From NCBI RefSeq assembly GCF_004745955.1, contig NZ_SRLD01000016.1, forward strand, positions 1 through 64,000: 64,000 nucleotides of DNA, in the 5' to 3' direction. The position numbers were made by a program, and so were the translations under genes. The DNA comes from Hymenobacter elongatus (GTDB lineage: Bacteria > Bacteroidota > Bacteroidia > Cytophagales > Hymenobacteraceae). Below the pieces are notes generated by a model. The model ran no database searches, had not been told where the DNA came from, and saw only the letters and a program-made list of their open reading frames with translations. Positions 35,857-44,248 of this stretch are shown here, in pieces (the stretch's first letter is position 1; every line of letters starts with the position of its first letter).

Positions 35857-36705
35857 ATGACGGTTCCTCCTCTTTCTTCCCACCCCTCGGTTGCGGTGCT
35901 CGGCTGCGGCTGGCTAGGCTTGCCCCTGGCCCAGGCCCTGGTGCGGGCCGGTCATCCGGTAGCCGGCACCACCACCACGCCCAAGCAGTTGCTCACCCTC
36001 CGCGACGCGGGCATCACGCCGTATCTGCTGCGCCTGGGCCCCGATTTTAGCGCCACCGATGCCGACACGCTCCGCGCCTTGCTCACGGGCATCGATGTGC
36101 TGGTGCTCAATATTCCGCCCCGCACGGCGGGCACCGGAGGCTACCCAGCCTTGTTGCGGCCGGTGGGTAGCGCCGTGTTGGCGGCCGGCGTGCGGCACGT
36201 GCTGTTTGTGAGCTCTACGGGCGTGTATCCCGATGAGCCGCGCCGGATGAAGGAAGCCGATGCGGTGGCCTCGGCCGAGGCGACATCGGACTTACTGCGC
36301 GCTGAAGGCCAGTTTACTTCCTCGGCTGGCCACTGGCAAACGACCGTCGTGCGCCTGAGTGGGCTCATTGGCCCGGCCCGGCCGCCCGGCCGCTTTCTGG
36401 CGGGCCGCCGCGACCTTCCCAACGGTGATGCGCCGGTCAACCTGATTCATCTGCACGACTGCATCGGCTTGCTGACCAGCATTATCCGGCAGCAGGCCTG
36501 GGGGTATACCTTCAATGCCAGTGCCGCCCAGCACCTTTCGCGCCGGGAGTTTTACCCGGTAGCGGCTCAACATCTGGGGTTGGAGCCGCCGGTTTTTGTG
36601 GCCGAATCAACGGCGGGCAAAACCATCGACAGCACACTGGTGCGCCAGAAGCTGAATTACCAGTTCCAGCACGACGATTTGCTAGCGGCCCTGCCCCACT
36701 GCTGA
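35857..36705 (+). CDS. NAD(P)-dependent epimerase/dehydratase-like SDR
   Basis: From ATG 35857 (MTVPPLSSHPSVAVLGCGWL) the 282-residue protein has a Rossmann motif VLGCGWLGLPLAQAL at about 13-27 and the extended-SDR features FVSSTGVYP (YxxxK absent in the standard position), RLSGLIGPAR and INLIHLHDCIGLL, as in YeeZ-like epimerases. It may bind nucleotide cofactor but lack classical catalysis. CACCTTTG eight bases upstream of the ATG is a near-consensus -7. Confidence 0.85.
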   Translation: MTVPPLSSHPSVAVLGCGWLGLPLAQALVRAGHPVAGTTTTPKQLLTLRDAGITPYLLRLGPDFSATDADTLRALLTGIDVLVLNIPPRTAGTGGYPALLRPVGSAVLAAGVRHVLFVSSTGVYPDEPRRMKEADAVASAEATSDLLRAEGQFTSSAGHWQTTVVRLSGLIGPARPPGRFLAGRRDLPNGDAPVNLIHLHDCIGLLTSIIRQQAWGYTFNASAAQHLSRREFYPVAAQHLGLEPPVFVAESTAGKTIDSTLVRQKLNYQFQHDDLLAALPHC

Positions 36706-36747
36706 TCCGGCGGCCAAACCCGGCGGCAAGACCAGCGTTCTGTGCCG

Positions 36748-36755
36748 TATCTTTG
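36748..36755 (+). promoter_or_regulatory. -7 promoter element (TATCTTTG) directly before a GTG start
   Basis: Exact TAnnTTTG match ending 4 bp before GTG 36760. A start at 36742 would include the promoter and is rejected. Confidence 0.75.
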
Positions 36756-36759
36756 CCCC

Positions 36760-38013
36760 GTGAATACCAATAAACCTACCGCAGTGGTGCTGGGCGGTGG
36801 CGCGGCCGGCTTTTTCGGGGCCATTGCCTGCGCCGAAGCCAACCCGAAGCTGCGCGTCTATCTGATTGAAAAAACGGGCAAGCTCCTCGGCAAAGTCCGG
36901 GTATCGGGCGGGGGCCGCTGCAACGTGACGCACGCCTGCTTCTCGGCCGCGCAGCTGGTGCAGCATTACCCGCGGGGCGGCAAAAAGCTCAAGGAGCCGT
37001 TTCAGCTTTTCGGGGCTCAGGACACCGTGCAGTGGTTTCGGCAGCGGGGCGTGGAGCTCAAAACGGAAGCTGATGGCCGCATGTTTCCCACCACCGATTC
37101 GTCCGAAACCATTGCGCACTGCCTGCTGGAAGCAGCCCGTCGCGCCGGCGTCCAGATTCTACTCAGCACCACGGCTGAGCGTATCGAGCCGCTGCCAGCC
37201 GGTGGATTCAGCGTACAGCTCACCGGCCAGCACGCCCAAACCCTGCACGCCCAGCGCCTGCTCATCGCCACCGGCGGCGTGCCCAAGTCGGAGGGCTACG
37301 ACTGGCTCCGGACGCTGGGACATACCATTGCCGAGCCCGTGCCCTCCCTGTTCACCTTCAACGTGCCCGAGTCGCCGCTCAAAGAGCTTATGGGCGTGAG
37401 TGTACCCCACTCCCGCGTGGTGCTGGCTGGCGAAAAGCTGGACTACGAAGGCCCGCTGCTCATCACCCATTGGGGCGTGAGTGGGCCGGCCGTGCTCAAG
37501 CTGTCGGCCTGGGGAGCCCGCCGCTTACATGAGCTTCAGTATACCGGCACGGCGCTCGTCAACTGGATTCCGACGTATAGCGAAGACTCGCTGCGCACCT
37601 GGCTGCTGACCTTCCGGGCCGATAGCGGCCGTAAAGTAGTGCTGGTGAATGCCTTGTTTGGTTTGCCGCAACGCCTGTGGCGGGCGCTGGTCGAGCAGGC
37701 CGGCGTAGGCCCCGAAACGCGCTGGAACGAGCTGCCGGTGAAGCAGCAAAACCGCCTGATTGAGCTGCTGGTGCGTATGCCGCTGGCGGTGCGAGGCAAA
37801 ACCACGTTCAAGGAAGAGTTCGTAACCTGCGGCGGCGTGGTGCTTGGTGAGGTCAATATGAAGACGCTGGAAAGCCGACTGCAGCCCGGTCTGCATTTTG
37901 CCGGCGAAGTACTCGACATCGACGGCATCACCGGCGGCTTCAACTTCCAGGCCGCCTGGACCACCGGCTTTCTGGCCGGGCAGGCTATGAGCACCGCTCC
38001 GCTACCGGCTTAG
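36760..38013 (+). CDS. BaiN/HI0933-like FAD-dependent oxidoreductase
   Basis: A two-domain flavoprotein; N-terminal dinucleotide-binding motif VVLGGGAAGFFGAIACAE, then GKLLGKVRVSGGGRCNVTHA, and a C-terminal ATG-like FAD motif GEVLDIDGITGGFNFQAAW. The family (HI0933/BaiN) reduces unsaturated carbonyls or thiosubstrates; the exact reaction is unknown. 417 residues from GTG 36760. Cytoplasmic. A distinct member of the same superfamily is at 57940-59172. Immediately 3' lies the 21-bp repeat array. Confidence 0.93.
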   Translation: MNTNKPTAVVLGGGAAGFFGAIACAEANPKLRVYLIEKTGKLLGKVRVSGGGRCNVTHACFSAAQLVQHYPRGGKKLKEPFQLFGAQDTVQWFRQRGVELKTEADGRMFPTTDSSETIAHCLLEAARRAGVQILLSTTAERIEPLPAGGFSVQLTGQHAQTLHAQRLLIATGGVPKSEGYDWLRTLGHTIAEPVPSLFTFNVPESPLKELMGVSVPHSRVVLAGEKLDYEGPLLITHWGVSGPAVLKLSAWGARRLHELQYTGTALVNWIPTYSEDSLRTWLLTFRADSGRKVVLVNALFGLPQRLWRALVEQAGVGPETRWNELPVKQQNRLIELLVRMPLAVRGKTTFKEEFVTCGGVVLGEVNMKTLESRLQPGLHFAGEVLDIDGITGGFNFQAAWTTGFLAGQAMSTAPLPA

Positions 38014-38039
38014 CCTGTTGCTGGCAAACCGGAGCCAGC

Positions 38040-38249
38040 GTGAATTTCACGGGAGCTGTCATAAGATTCACGCGACCAGCTATAAAAGTCATGACTGCTC
38101 CCGTGAATTGGATGCGGCCGGTCATAAAATTCATCCAACTGCTCGTCAATTTCACAGGACTGGGCGTGAAGTTCACGAGAAGTCGCATCCAATTCATGGG
38201 AGCGGTCATGACTTTTACTGCCGCTGGTTTGGATTTCAATACCACGCCT
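38040..38249. repeat. Array of ten 21-bp dyad-symmetric repeats
   Basis: Ten units start exactly every 21 bp from 38040 (38040, 38061, 38082, ... 38229). Each has an 11-bp near-palindromic core (RTGAATTTCAY) and a 10-bp GC-rich spacer (GGGAGCTGTC-like, found in both orientations). Within it, 38084-38116 and 38184-38216 are inverted copies with two mismatches. Because 21 is divisible by 3, all reading frames stay largely open and give heptad-like peptides on both strands; I treat these as by-products. Confidence 0.93.
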
Positions 38250-38396
38250 GTTGTGGGGGCATAAGTAGGCGCGGGGTGGGCACGCCCATAGCACGGTGGA
38301 CCAGGTTACGGGTTCGTCCTACGCAACCCTAACCGTCCGCTGGGAGTAAAGAGAGGCACTAGTTCTTTCCTTCACCCCCAAACGACCACCGACCCT

Positions 38397-38849
38397 ATGG
38401 AAGCCAAAGCCACCCAAGCCCTCGCCAACGAACTCATCGAAACTCTTAAGGATGGCCAGAAAGGCTACGCCGAGGCCATGACCGACGTGGAAGACGCGGA
38501 CCTCAAAGAGACGTTCAAGAAATATGCGGCCCAGCGCTCCAGCTATATCACTGAACTGGAGGACCAGATGCACAAGCTCAACCTGCACCCCGACGAGGAA
38601 AGCTCCGTAACCGGCACTATTCACCGGGCCTTCATCAACCTGAAGAGCATCGTCACCAGCAAGGACCGCCACAGCATTCTGGCCGAGTGCGAGCGGGGCG
38701 AAGACTACGCCAAGAAAGCGTACCAAACTGCCCTCAAAGCCCAAGACCTACCCGCTGCCCTAAAGACCGTCATCGAAAAGCAGTACCAGGGCGTACAGCA
38801 GGGCCACGATGAAATCCGTACCCTGCGCGATGCGTCGGCCAAGAAGTAA
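38397..38849 (+). CDS. PA2169 family four-helix-bundle protein (DUF2383)
   Basis: A 150-residue ferritin-like helical protein (MEAKATQALANELIETLKDG...). The amphipathic helices with DVEDADLKETFKKYAAQRSSYI and GTIHRAFINLKSIVTSKDRHSILAECERGED match the PA2169/DUF2383 family, often induced in stress. No metal site is evident to me. It has its own terminator at 38880, shared with the converging helicase. Confidence 0.88.
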   Translation: MEAKATQALANELIETLKDGQKGYAEAMTDVEDADLKETFKKYAAQRSSYITELEDQMHKLNLHPDEESSVTGTIHRAFINLKSIVTSKDRHSILAECERGEDYAKKAYQTALKAQDLPAALKTVIEKQYQGVQQGHDEIRTLRDASAKK

Positions 38850-38879
38850 ATTCCTTTTGTCTACGGACATATGTAGCAC

Positions 38880-38920
38880 ATAAAAAAGGCCCGCTGGAAA
38901 TTCCAGCGGGCCTTTTTTAT
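38880..38920. terminator. Bidirectional terminator between PA2169-like and DEAD helicase genes
   Basis: A 20-bp perfect stem (38880-38899 and 38901-38920) around one base, with AAAAAA on the left and TTTTTT on the right, so it works in both directions. Confidence 0.93.
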
Positions 38921-38936
38921 GCTCGTTCAGTTCCGA

Positions 38937-40928
38937 CTATTCGTCGAAATCCTGACGCGGACGTGGCGCTGGGCTGCTGCCTTCGCTACGGTTGCCGCCG
39001 CGGAAGCCGCCGCTTTCGCCATCGCGCTTGCCTTTGTAGCCGCCACCGTAGCTGCTGCCGCCTTCGCGGTTGCCGCCTTTGTAGCCACCACCGTAGGAGC
39101 TACCGCCGCCTTCACGGTTACCACCTTTGTAGCCACCGCCGTAGCTGCTGCCGCCTTCACGGTTGCCGCCTTTGTAGCCGCCGCCGTAGCTGCTGCCACC
39201 CGAGCGGTTGCCGCCAAAGCCACCTTCGCGACGCTCACCACCGAACGAACCCGGACCCCGACGAGCGGGACGATTGTCGTCGGCACCGCCGAAGCCGCCT
39301 GGGCCGCGGGTGTTGCCTTCCTGCTGCGCATCACCTTCCTGGCGGGGCGTAGCAATATTGAACGACACCGGACGGCCCTGAATCGAAGAGCGGCCTAGCT
39401 TGGTGGTAATTTCCTCGGCAAACTCCGAAGGCACTTCCACAAAGCTGAACTTGTCGTAGAGGGCAATATCACCAACTTTGCTGCCAGTCAGGGCAGTGTT
39501 TTCGGCAATCAGGTCCACGATGTCGCGCGGATGCACCCGGTCTTTTTTGCCCATCGTAACAAAAAGGCGCGTGAAGCCGGGGCGCACGGCGCCTTGCTGG
39601 CGGCCGGCTTCGAGGCTTTTCTCGGCCTGCTTGTCTTCTTTCATCGTCATGCGGAGCAGAGCAGCGGCCACGTCCAACGACGTGATATCCTCTTCCTGAT
39701 CCAGCAAACGCTGCACGCGGGTTACGTATTTCTCCAGCTTACCCTTCTCAATGATGTCCTTGATCTGAGCCAGGAACAGCGTGGTTTTCACTTCCGACAC
39801 ATCTTCGAAGGACGGAATCCGCTCCTGCTTGATATTGGCTTTGGTGAAGCGCATAATGTCGCGCAGCTTGTAGATGTCGCGGCCACTCACGAAGGTAAAG
39901 GCCTTGCCCAGCTTGCCGGCGCGGCCCGTGCGGCCAATGCGGTGTACGTAGTACTCTTCGTCAGCTGGCAGGTCGTAGTTTACGACGGCTTCCACGTTCT
40001 CCACATCGATGCCGCGGGCGGCTACGTCGGTGGCGACCAGGATTTCGAGCGTGCCCTTACGGAACTTGTCGAGGGTATTCTGACGCTGCTGCTGGCCCAT
40101 GTCGCCATGCAAGCCGTCGGCGAAGTAGCCGCGAGCCTGCAATTCAGCTACGCATTCGTCTACCATACGCTTCGTATTACAGAATACGATGGTCGACTTG
40201 AGGTTATACATGTCGATGATGCGGGACAGCACGTCCTTTTTCATCGGGTTGCGCACCTCGTAGTACATCTGCTCGATGTTCGTAACGGTCAGCTCCTGGT
40301 GGTTGACTTTTACGATCTGCGGATTTTTCTGGTACTTCTTGGTGAGCTCCATGATCGGCTTGCTCATCGTGGCCGAGAAGAATACCGTCTGGCGCTCCTC
40401 GGGCATCTTGCTCAGCACAATCTCGATGTCCTCGCGGAAGCCCATGTCGAGCATTTCGTCGGCTTCGTCGAGGATAATCTTGGTGGCTTTATCCAGCTTC
40501 AGCGTACCACGCTCCAGGTGGTCCATCACGCGGCCGGGCGTACCGATTACGATCTGCACACCGCGCTCCAGAGCCTGGAACTGCCGGTCGTAGCTCTGCC
40601 CACCGTAGATTGGCACAACGGCCAAACCACGCTTATACTTGCCCAGCTTCTGGATTTCGCCCGAAACCTGCACCGCCAACTCACGCGTAGGGCACAGAAT
40701 GAGTACCTGTACGGCGCGGCTGTCGGTGTCGACACCTTCGATGGCGGGAATGCCGAACGCGGCGGTTTTGCCGGTACCCGTCTGGGCCTGACCGATAACG
40801 TCCTGACCAGCCATGAGGACTGGAATAGCGGCGGTTTGGATAGGAGATGCTTCCTCGTAGCCGAGGTCCGAAATGGCGCGCATCATCTCTTCCGAGAGAT
40901 TCAGCTCTTCAAATTTTACTTTTTCCAT
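38937..40928 (-). CDS. deaD: DEAD-box RNA helicase (DeaD/CsdA-type) with glycine-rich repeats
   Basis: A cold-shock-type RNA helicase for ribosome assembly and mRNA unwinding. The start at 40928 (MEKVKFEELNLSEEMMRAIS) gives 663 residues. Core motifs: [44 protein letters not shown]. Next comes a DbpA-like RNA-binding domain (VTMGKKDRVHPRDIVDLI, IGDIALYDKFSF). The last 110 residues are Gly/Arg/Tyr-rich with four near-identical SSYGGGYKGGNREGG units, encoded by roughly 45-bp DNA repeats at about 39010-39200. The cold-shock gene lies upstream on the same strand; 390 bp between them leaves room for a long leader. Confidence 0.95.
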   Translation of the reverse strand: MEKVKFEELNLSEEMMRAISDLGYEEASPIQTAAIPVLMAGQDVIGQAQTGTGKTAAFGIPAIEGVDTDSRAVQVLILCPTRELAVQVSGEIQKLGKYKRGLAVVPIYGGQSYDRQFQALERGVQIVIGTPGRVMDHLERGTLKLDKATKIILDEADEMLDMGFREDIEIVLSKMPEERQTVFFSATMSKPIMELTKKYQKNPQIVKVNHQELTVTNIEQMYYEVRNPMKKDVLSRIIDMYNLKSTIVFCNTKRMVDECVAELQARGYFADGLHGDMGQQQRQNTLDKFRKGTLEILVATDVAARGIDVENVEAVVNYDLPADEEYYVHRIGRTGRAGKLGKAFTFVSGRDIYKLRDIMRFTKANIKQERIPSFEDVSEVKTTLFLAQIKDIIEKGKLEKYVTRVQRLLDQEEDITSLDVAAALLRMTMKEDKQAEKSLEAGRQQGAVRPGFTRLFVTMGKKDRVHPRDIVDLIAENTALTGSKVGDIALYDKFSFVEVPSEFAEEITTKLGRSSIQGRPVSFNIATPRQEGDAQQEGNTRGPGGFGGADDNRPARRGPGSFGGERREGGFGGNRSGGSSYGGGYKGGNREGGSSYGGGYKGGNREGGGSSYGGGYKGGNREGGSSYGGGYKGKRDGESGGFRGGNRSEGSSPAPRPRQDFDE

Positions 40929-41320
40929 GACTTTGTTTGATGGAATGGGAGACACTAGCTCTGAAAACAGCTTATTCAGCGACGTTCCTCTCCCACTCAA
41001 CAACAACGACAAGCGACGGAAGCAACGGACGGAAGACGAAGGCGGCCAGCCTATTAGATTACTGCAGCCTATGCTGCGCGGAACATGGCCGTTCTCAATG
41101 CGGCTGCAAAGGTACGGCTTTTCCGCTATAAAAGATAGGGGACTGGTGTTCTAGTGCTGAAATACTCAAAATAGGCCGGGCCGTTCTGAGCTAGCGAAAG
41201 GTCACCAACGAGTAGTAGTCTATCACTGGTTCCGGGCTGCCAACCGCTGGCACTGGGTAAACGCAAAGAAGCTCGCACTGCTGCGAGCTTCTTTGTTTCA
41301 TCCGAAGACGAAAGGTCAAA
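40929..41320. other. Intergenic region between deaD and the cold-shock gene
   Basis: No gene seen. On the minus strand it is the likely leader of deaD, preceded by a hairpin after the cold-shock gene (41264-41295). A long structured leader would fit the cold regulation of deaD-type helicases, but no specific cold-box could be recognised. Confidence 0.5.
41264..41295 (-). terminator. Hairpin after the cold-shock gene
   Basis: A 14-bp perfect stem (CAAAGAAGCTCGCA and its complement) with a 4-nt loop. The T-run is weak on the minus strand. Confidence 0.7.
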
Positions 41321-41512
41321 CTAAACCAACGATACCTTTACGGCATTGAGGCCTTTTTTGCCCTGTGCAACGTCGAATTGCACTTTGTCATTTTCGCGAA
41401 TCTCGTCCACCAAGTCACTTACGTGTACGAAGATGTCCTGACCTGATTCGTCGGATTTAATGAAACCAAAGCCCTTGGTGTCATTGAAGAATTTTACTGT
41501 TCCTGTCTGCAT
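41321..41512 (-). CDS. Cold-shock protein (CspA family)
   Basis: A 63-residue single-domain OB-fold nucleic-acid chaperone. RNP1 is KGFGFI at residues 13-18 and RNP2 is DIFVHV at 26-31; both are intact. It binds single-stranded RNA/DNA and prevents secondary structure at low temperature. It sits upstream of the cold-shock-type helicase on the same strand. Its ATG region (ATTTTACCAACATGCAG) has an A/T-rich leader. Confidence 0.97.
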   Translation of the reverse strand: MQTGTVKFFNDTKGFGFIKSDESGQDIFVHVSDLVDEIRENDKVQFDVAQGKKGLNAVKVSLV

Positions 41513-41733
41513 GTTGGTAAAATATGAATGTCATTTAAGTCAAGAGGCCAGAAAATTTGCTGGGCTCTTGGTAGAGCGTACAGCAGATATAAATGAAGCA
41601 CTTTTTCTTAAACTTGTCCAAAGTTACGCATTTACGGCGAATGAGTTGGCATTATTCCGCTTTTACCTGCTTGCTCTTTTGAGGCCTCTCCTACTAAACC
41701 AGCTTTTCCAGGCTCTAAAGCCCTATTTTCCTC

Positions 41734-42450
41734 ATGACTTTCGAAGAAATTTTTACGCAGCTCCAGGTTTTAGGCACCGAGCAAACCCGCAAATCCTACC
41801 TCCGGCACGGCAGCGGCCCCAACGTTTTCGGGGCGAGCTTCGCCACTTATGGGGTCCTGAAGAAGCAGTTTGTGGGGCGGGGCAAAGACAAGACACTGGC
41901 GCACGGCATGGCCCGGCAGCTCTGGCACACCCAGAACATCGACGCCCAATCCCTGGCTACGATGATTGCCGACCCGCAGCAGCTTACCGAAGCGGAGGCC
42001 GAAGTCTGGGCGCGGGATATTCAGTACTATGCCCTAGCCGATTTGCTGGCCGCGCTGGTAGCCCAAACGTCCTTTGCTCAGGCCAAAGTGGCGCAGTGGA
42101 CAATGGCCCCCGCCGAAATGCTCCAACGGGTGGGCTACTCGCTGGTAAGTCGGCTGGCATTGGCTGCGTCCCTGCTGCCCGATGCTTTTTTCGAAGACCA
42201 GATCGTGCAGATGGAACGCGCCATTCAGACTGCTCCCAACCGGGCGAAGGAAGCCATCAACACGGCTTTCATAAGTATCGGGAGCCGGTCGGAGATGCTA
42301 CGGGCGCTGGTGGAGCAAGCGGCAGCCCGCCTCGGCGACATCGTTATCGACCACGGCGACACGAGCTGCCAGACGTTTGCTATTCGGGAATACCTGGGGC
42401 GGGTGTGGGCACGCAAGGCGAAACCGGGCGCAACAACGCAAGCGGCGTAG
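41734..42450 (+). CDS. AlkD-like DNA alkylation repair protein
   Basis: A HEAT-like-repeat DNA glycosylase family member (DNA_alkylation). The 238-residue product starts MTFEEIFTQLQVLGTEQTRK and has the helical repeats of the AlkD fold. AlkD flips and excises alkylated purines without a base pocket. The usual catalytic Asp is probably in the WARDIQYYALAD segment, but I cannot align it reliably. Next to the cold-shock gene on the other strand, with no operon partner. Confidence 0.82.
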   Translation: MTFEEIFTQLQVLGTEQTRKSYLRHGSGPNVFGASFATYGVLKKQFVGRGKDKTLAHGMARQLWHTQNIDAQSLATMIADPQQLTEAEAEVWARDIQYYALADLLAALVAQTSFAQAKVAQWTMAPAEMLQRVGYSLVSRLALAASLLPDAFFEDQIVQMERAIQTAPNRAKEAINTAFISIGSRSEMLRALVEQAAARLGDIVIDHGDTSCQTFAIREYLGRVWARKAKPGATTQAA

Positions 42451-42639
42451 TACCGACGTTACGTTTGCCGCAAAGCTTCCGCTGCCGAAACCTATAGGAC
42501 TGTCGTGCCTGATCCGGCGTCAAGAGGCAGAAGCAGCTCGGCCGCTACGGTATCTGATTCCAGTGGCACGCGGGATACTTCGGCTCCGCGCTGCCACGCC
42601 CAGCATGACGTTCCGATACTAATCTTCTTTATACAGTAA

Positions 42640-42791
42640 GAGTGGGTTTGGGAATGGTCCTACTTGATCTGTCGTCCGCTTGTCGAAGCATCTCTACCAC
42701 GCTGTTGAGTGGTTGCTACGAAGTGGGAGGGATGCTTCGACTCCGCTCAACATGGCGCAAACAGCGTTTTCACCACTTCCCAAACACGCTC
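42640..42791. repeat. Dispersed hairpin repeat, copy B (degenerate)
   Basis: Outer ends GTTTGGGAA (42646-42654) and TTCCCAAACACGCT (42778-42791), and an inner TTGTCGAAGCATCTCTACCAC...GTGGGAGGGATGCTTCGA core, match copy A (439-578) in layout with several mismatches. It lies directly before the thioesterase start. The preceding 42530-42613 (ATACTTCGGCTCCGC...CAGCATGACG) may be a further degenerate copy. Confidence 0.75.
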
Positions 42792-42803
42792 TACTCCTCC
42801 TTC

Positions 42804-43220
42804 GTGTCTGAACATACGCCTTCCTTCCGCTTTTCTCGCCTCCTTCAGGTGGTAGAGACTGATATCGACGAGCTGAACCACGTGAACAATGTGCAGTACG
42901 TACAGTATGTACAGGATACGGCGGCGGCGCACTGGCACGCGGCATTTCCGGTGGGCGAACGGGAGCCTTATATATGGGTGGTGCTGGAACACCGGGTACG
43001 CTACCACAAGCCCGCGTTTCTGGGCGAGAAACTACGCTGCACCACTTGGGTGGGCACCGTGCGTGGGGCCCAGTCGCAGCGCTTCGTGCGCATCGAGCGG
43101 GCCGCCGATGACGTGCTGCTCTGCGAGGCCGAAACCCAGTGGGTGCTACTCGACCCGTCTACGCAGCGCCCGAAGCGGGTGACGCCGGAGGTGGAGCAAC
43201 GGCTGCGGGTGGCGGTGTAG
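42804..43220 (+). CDS. Acyl-CoA thioesterase, 4HBT/hotdog fold
   Basis: Hydrolyses acyl-CoA (4-hydroxybenzoyl-CoA thioesterase superfamily). From GTG 42804 (138 residues) the hotdog helix LNHVNNVQYVQYVQDTAAAHW carries the usual D-x-N-x-H-V-N-N-x-x-Y pattern (ETDIDELNHVNN). Upstream in-frame codons come from the repeat element, so that start is doubtful. FLGEKLRCTTWV and the QTHWV-like ETQWVLLD follow. Confidence 0.82.
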   Translation: MSEHTPSFRFSRLLQVVETDIDELNHVNNVQYVQYVQDTAAAHWHAAFPVGEREPYIWVVLEHRVRYHKPAFLGEKLRCTTWVGTVRGAQSQRFVRIERAADDVLLCEAETQWVLLDPSTQRPKRVTPEVEQRLRVAV

Positions 43221-43238
43221 ACAGACGTCCGAATCAGA

Positions 43239-43517
43239 CTAATCCTCTGTCTTTGTTCCGCCAAGCTTTTGTAACGCTTCCGATACCATTCCAATCAGTA
43301 CAGGCTCTGTTGAGCAAACACCAGCAAAAATCCATACTAATTTCCGGCCTTCAAATTCCATTTTAAACAAATCAATAGAACAGTAGCGCTTTATCGTCAT
43401 CGAATTAATAAAAGAACTATTTGGGTAGGAGAGCATATAAGAAAAGTCTTCAATTTCACTAGTTTCCAAAATATCACCAGCATCAGTGTTATGCAGATAA
43501 TTACTAATTGCCAGCAT
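43239..43517 (-). CDS. Hypothetical small protein (accessory islet)
   Basis: Ninety-two residues (MLAISNYLHNTDAGDILETS...), mixed alpha-beta, acidic, A/T-rich coding sequence. I do not recognise it. It lies in the same AT-rich islet as the frameshifted gene at 43660 and may be a toxin-immunity-like protein, inferred only from size, context and composition. Confidence 0.5.
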   Translation of the reverse strand: MLAISNYLHNTDAGDILETSEIEDFSYMLSYPNSSFINSMTIKRYCSIDLFKMEFEGRKLVWIFAGVCSTEPVLIGMVSEALQKLGGTKTED

Positions 43518-43659
43518 AATCTACACGTTATGAGTTCGTAAAATTTCAATCAGCACTTTTCTCAAGCTAGGAAATTGGTCATTAAACTCGAACGCAATCC
43601 TCATTAAGCCTATCATAAAGTTTGTTAACAGGTTAAATCATTCGTAATTAAACCCCCTA
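43518..43659. other. AT-rich spacer in the accessory islet
   Basis: No frame or structure recognised. Confidence 0.5.
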
Positions 43660-44050
43660 TTACTCCAGCCTCTTTGTTGACGGTTTTCCTTCACTCAGAC
43701 ACCGCTCAATGGCGTTATTCCAAAAACTAATCATCCCGCTATCTGCCGACGCAGTAATTCTGCTGCCTAATATTTGGCTATCTATATGGCCCTCTGCATC
43801 AAACTCTATTGGCTGTGATGCGCTGATAATATCACTAACATCAAATATACTTCCTGTTAACTCGTAGTACTCTTCTAAAAAATACCACATTACCCAGAAG
43901 GCATCTTCTGAAGAAAGATTCACTTTTTTTGAGTTGTTCCATTTCGTTTGAAACGACACTCGACAAGGTGTATTTATCATAAGCCACAACATCAAAAATC
44001 TTCGACGTCCCGGTTTCGAACCACCTCTTATAAATAAGCCGGACATTCAT
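43660..44050 (-). pseudogene. Immunity-like small protein, frame broken at an A7 tract
   Basis: Frame 1 from ATG 44050 reads MNVRLIYKRWFETGTSKIFD...SNEMEQLKK. At the run of seven A (43924-43930, T7 on the plus strand) it departs from frame 2, which continues VNLSSEDAFWVMWYFLEEYY...DSGMISFWNNAIERCLSEGK to 43660. Six A would give one continuous protein of about 129 residues. The sequence style (small, acidic, aromatic-rich) is like immunity proteins; no toxin is adjacent. A slippage-prone tract may switch it on and off, or it may be dead. Confidence 0.65.
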
Positions 44051-44085
44051 ATATAAATACAAATCTTTGCCATTATTATCATTAA

Positions 44086-44248
44086 GAGCCTGTTAAAAAT
44101 TAGGCGTGGCCTATGTTTTCGATACTCCAAAAACGCCGTTCTGGGCAATTTCACGCCTTCCGCCCTGTGCTGGCCCAACAACAGGTATGTCGTTTTTGGC
44201 TTGTTTCGAGGTCAGATGTATTAGCCCCGCCTAATTTTTAACAGGCTC
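44086..44248. mobile_element. 163-bp MITE with terminal inverted repeats
   Basis: The ends GAGCCTGTTAAAAATTAGGCG (left, 44086) and its exact complement (right, ending 44248) are flanked on both sides by TTAA (44082-44085 and 44249-44252), a likely target duplication. The interior (CTATGTTTTCGATACTCC...) encodes nothing. Ends of this kind are seen in IS5-type elements, which may mobilise it in trans (inference). Confidence 0.88.

Noticed and set aside
38040..38249. CRISPR array
   Set aside because: The repeats are 11 bp with 10-bp spacers, much shorter than CRISPR repeats and spacers; spacers are related to one another, and no cas gene is nearby.
38018..38332. Heptad-repeat open frames on both strands of the 21-bp array
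   Set aside because: A 21-bp period keeps any frame open, and four overlapping frames on two strands cannot all be genes. None has a convincing start or neighbour. Kept as a repeat, not as CDS.
39531..40940. Plus-strand 469-codon frame over the DEAD helicase
   Set aside because: It is antisense to a helicase with all motifs and has no signature of its own.
43239..44050. A complete toxin-immunity operon
   Set aside because: Only two small unknown frames are present, one of them broken; no toxin, delivery or secretion domain is encoded nearby.
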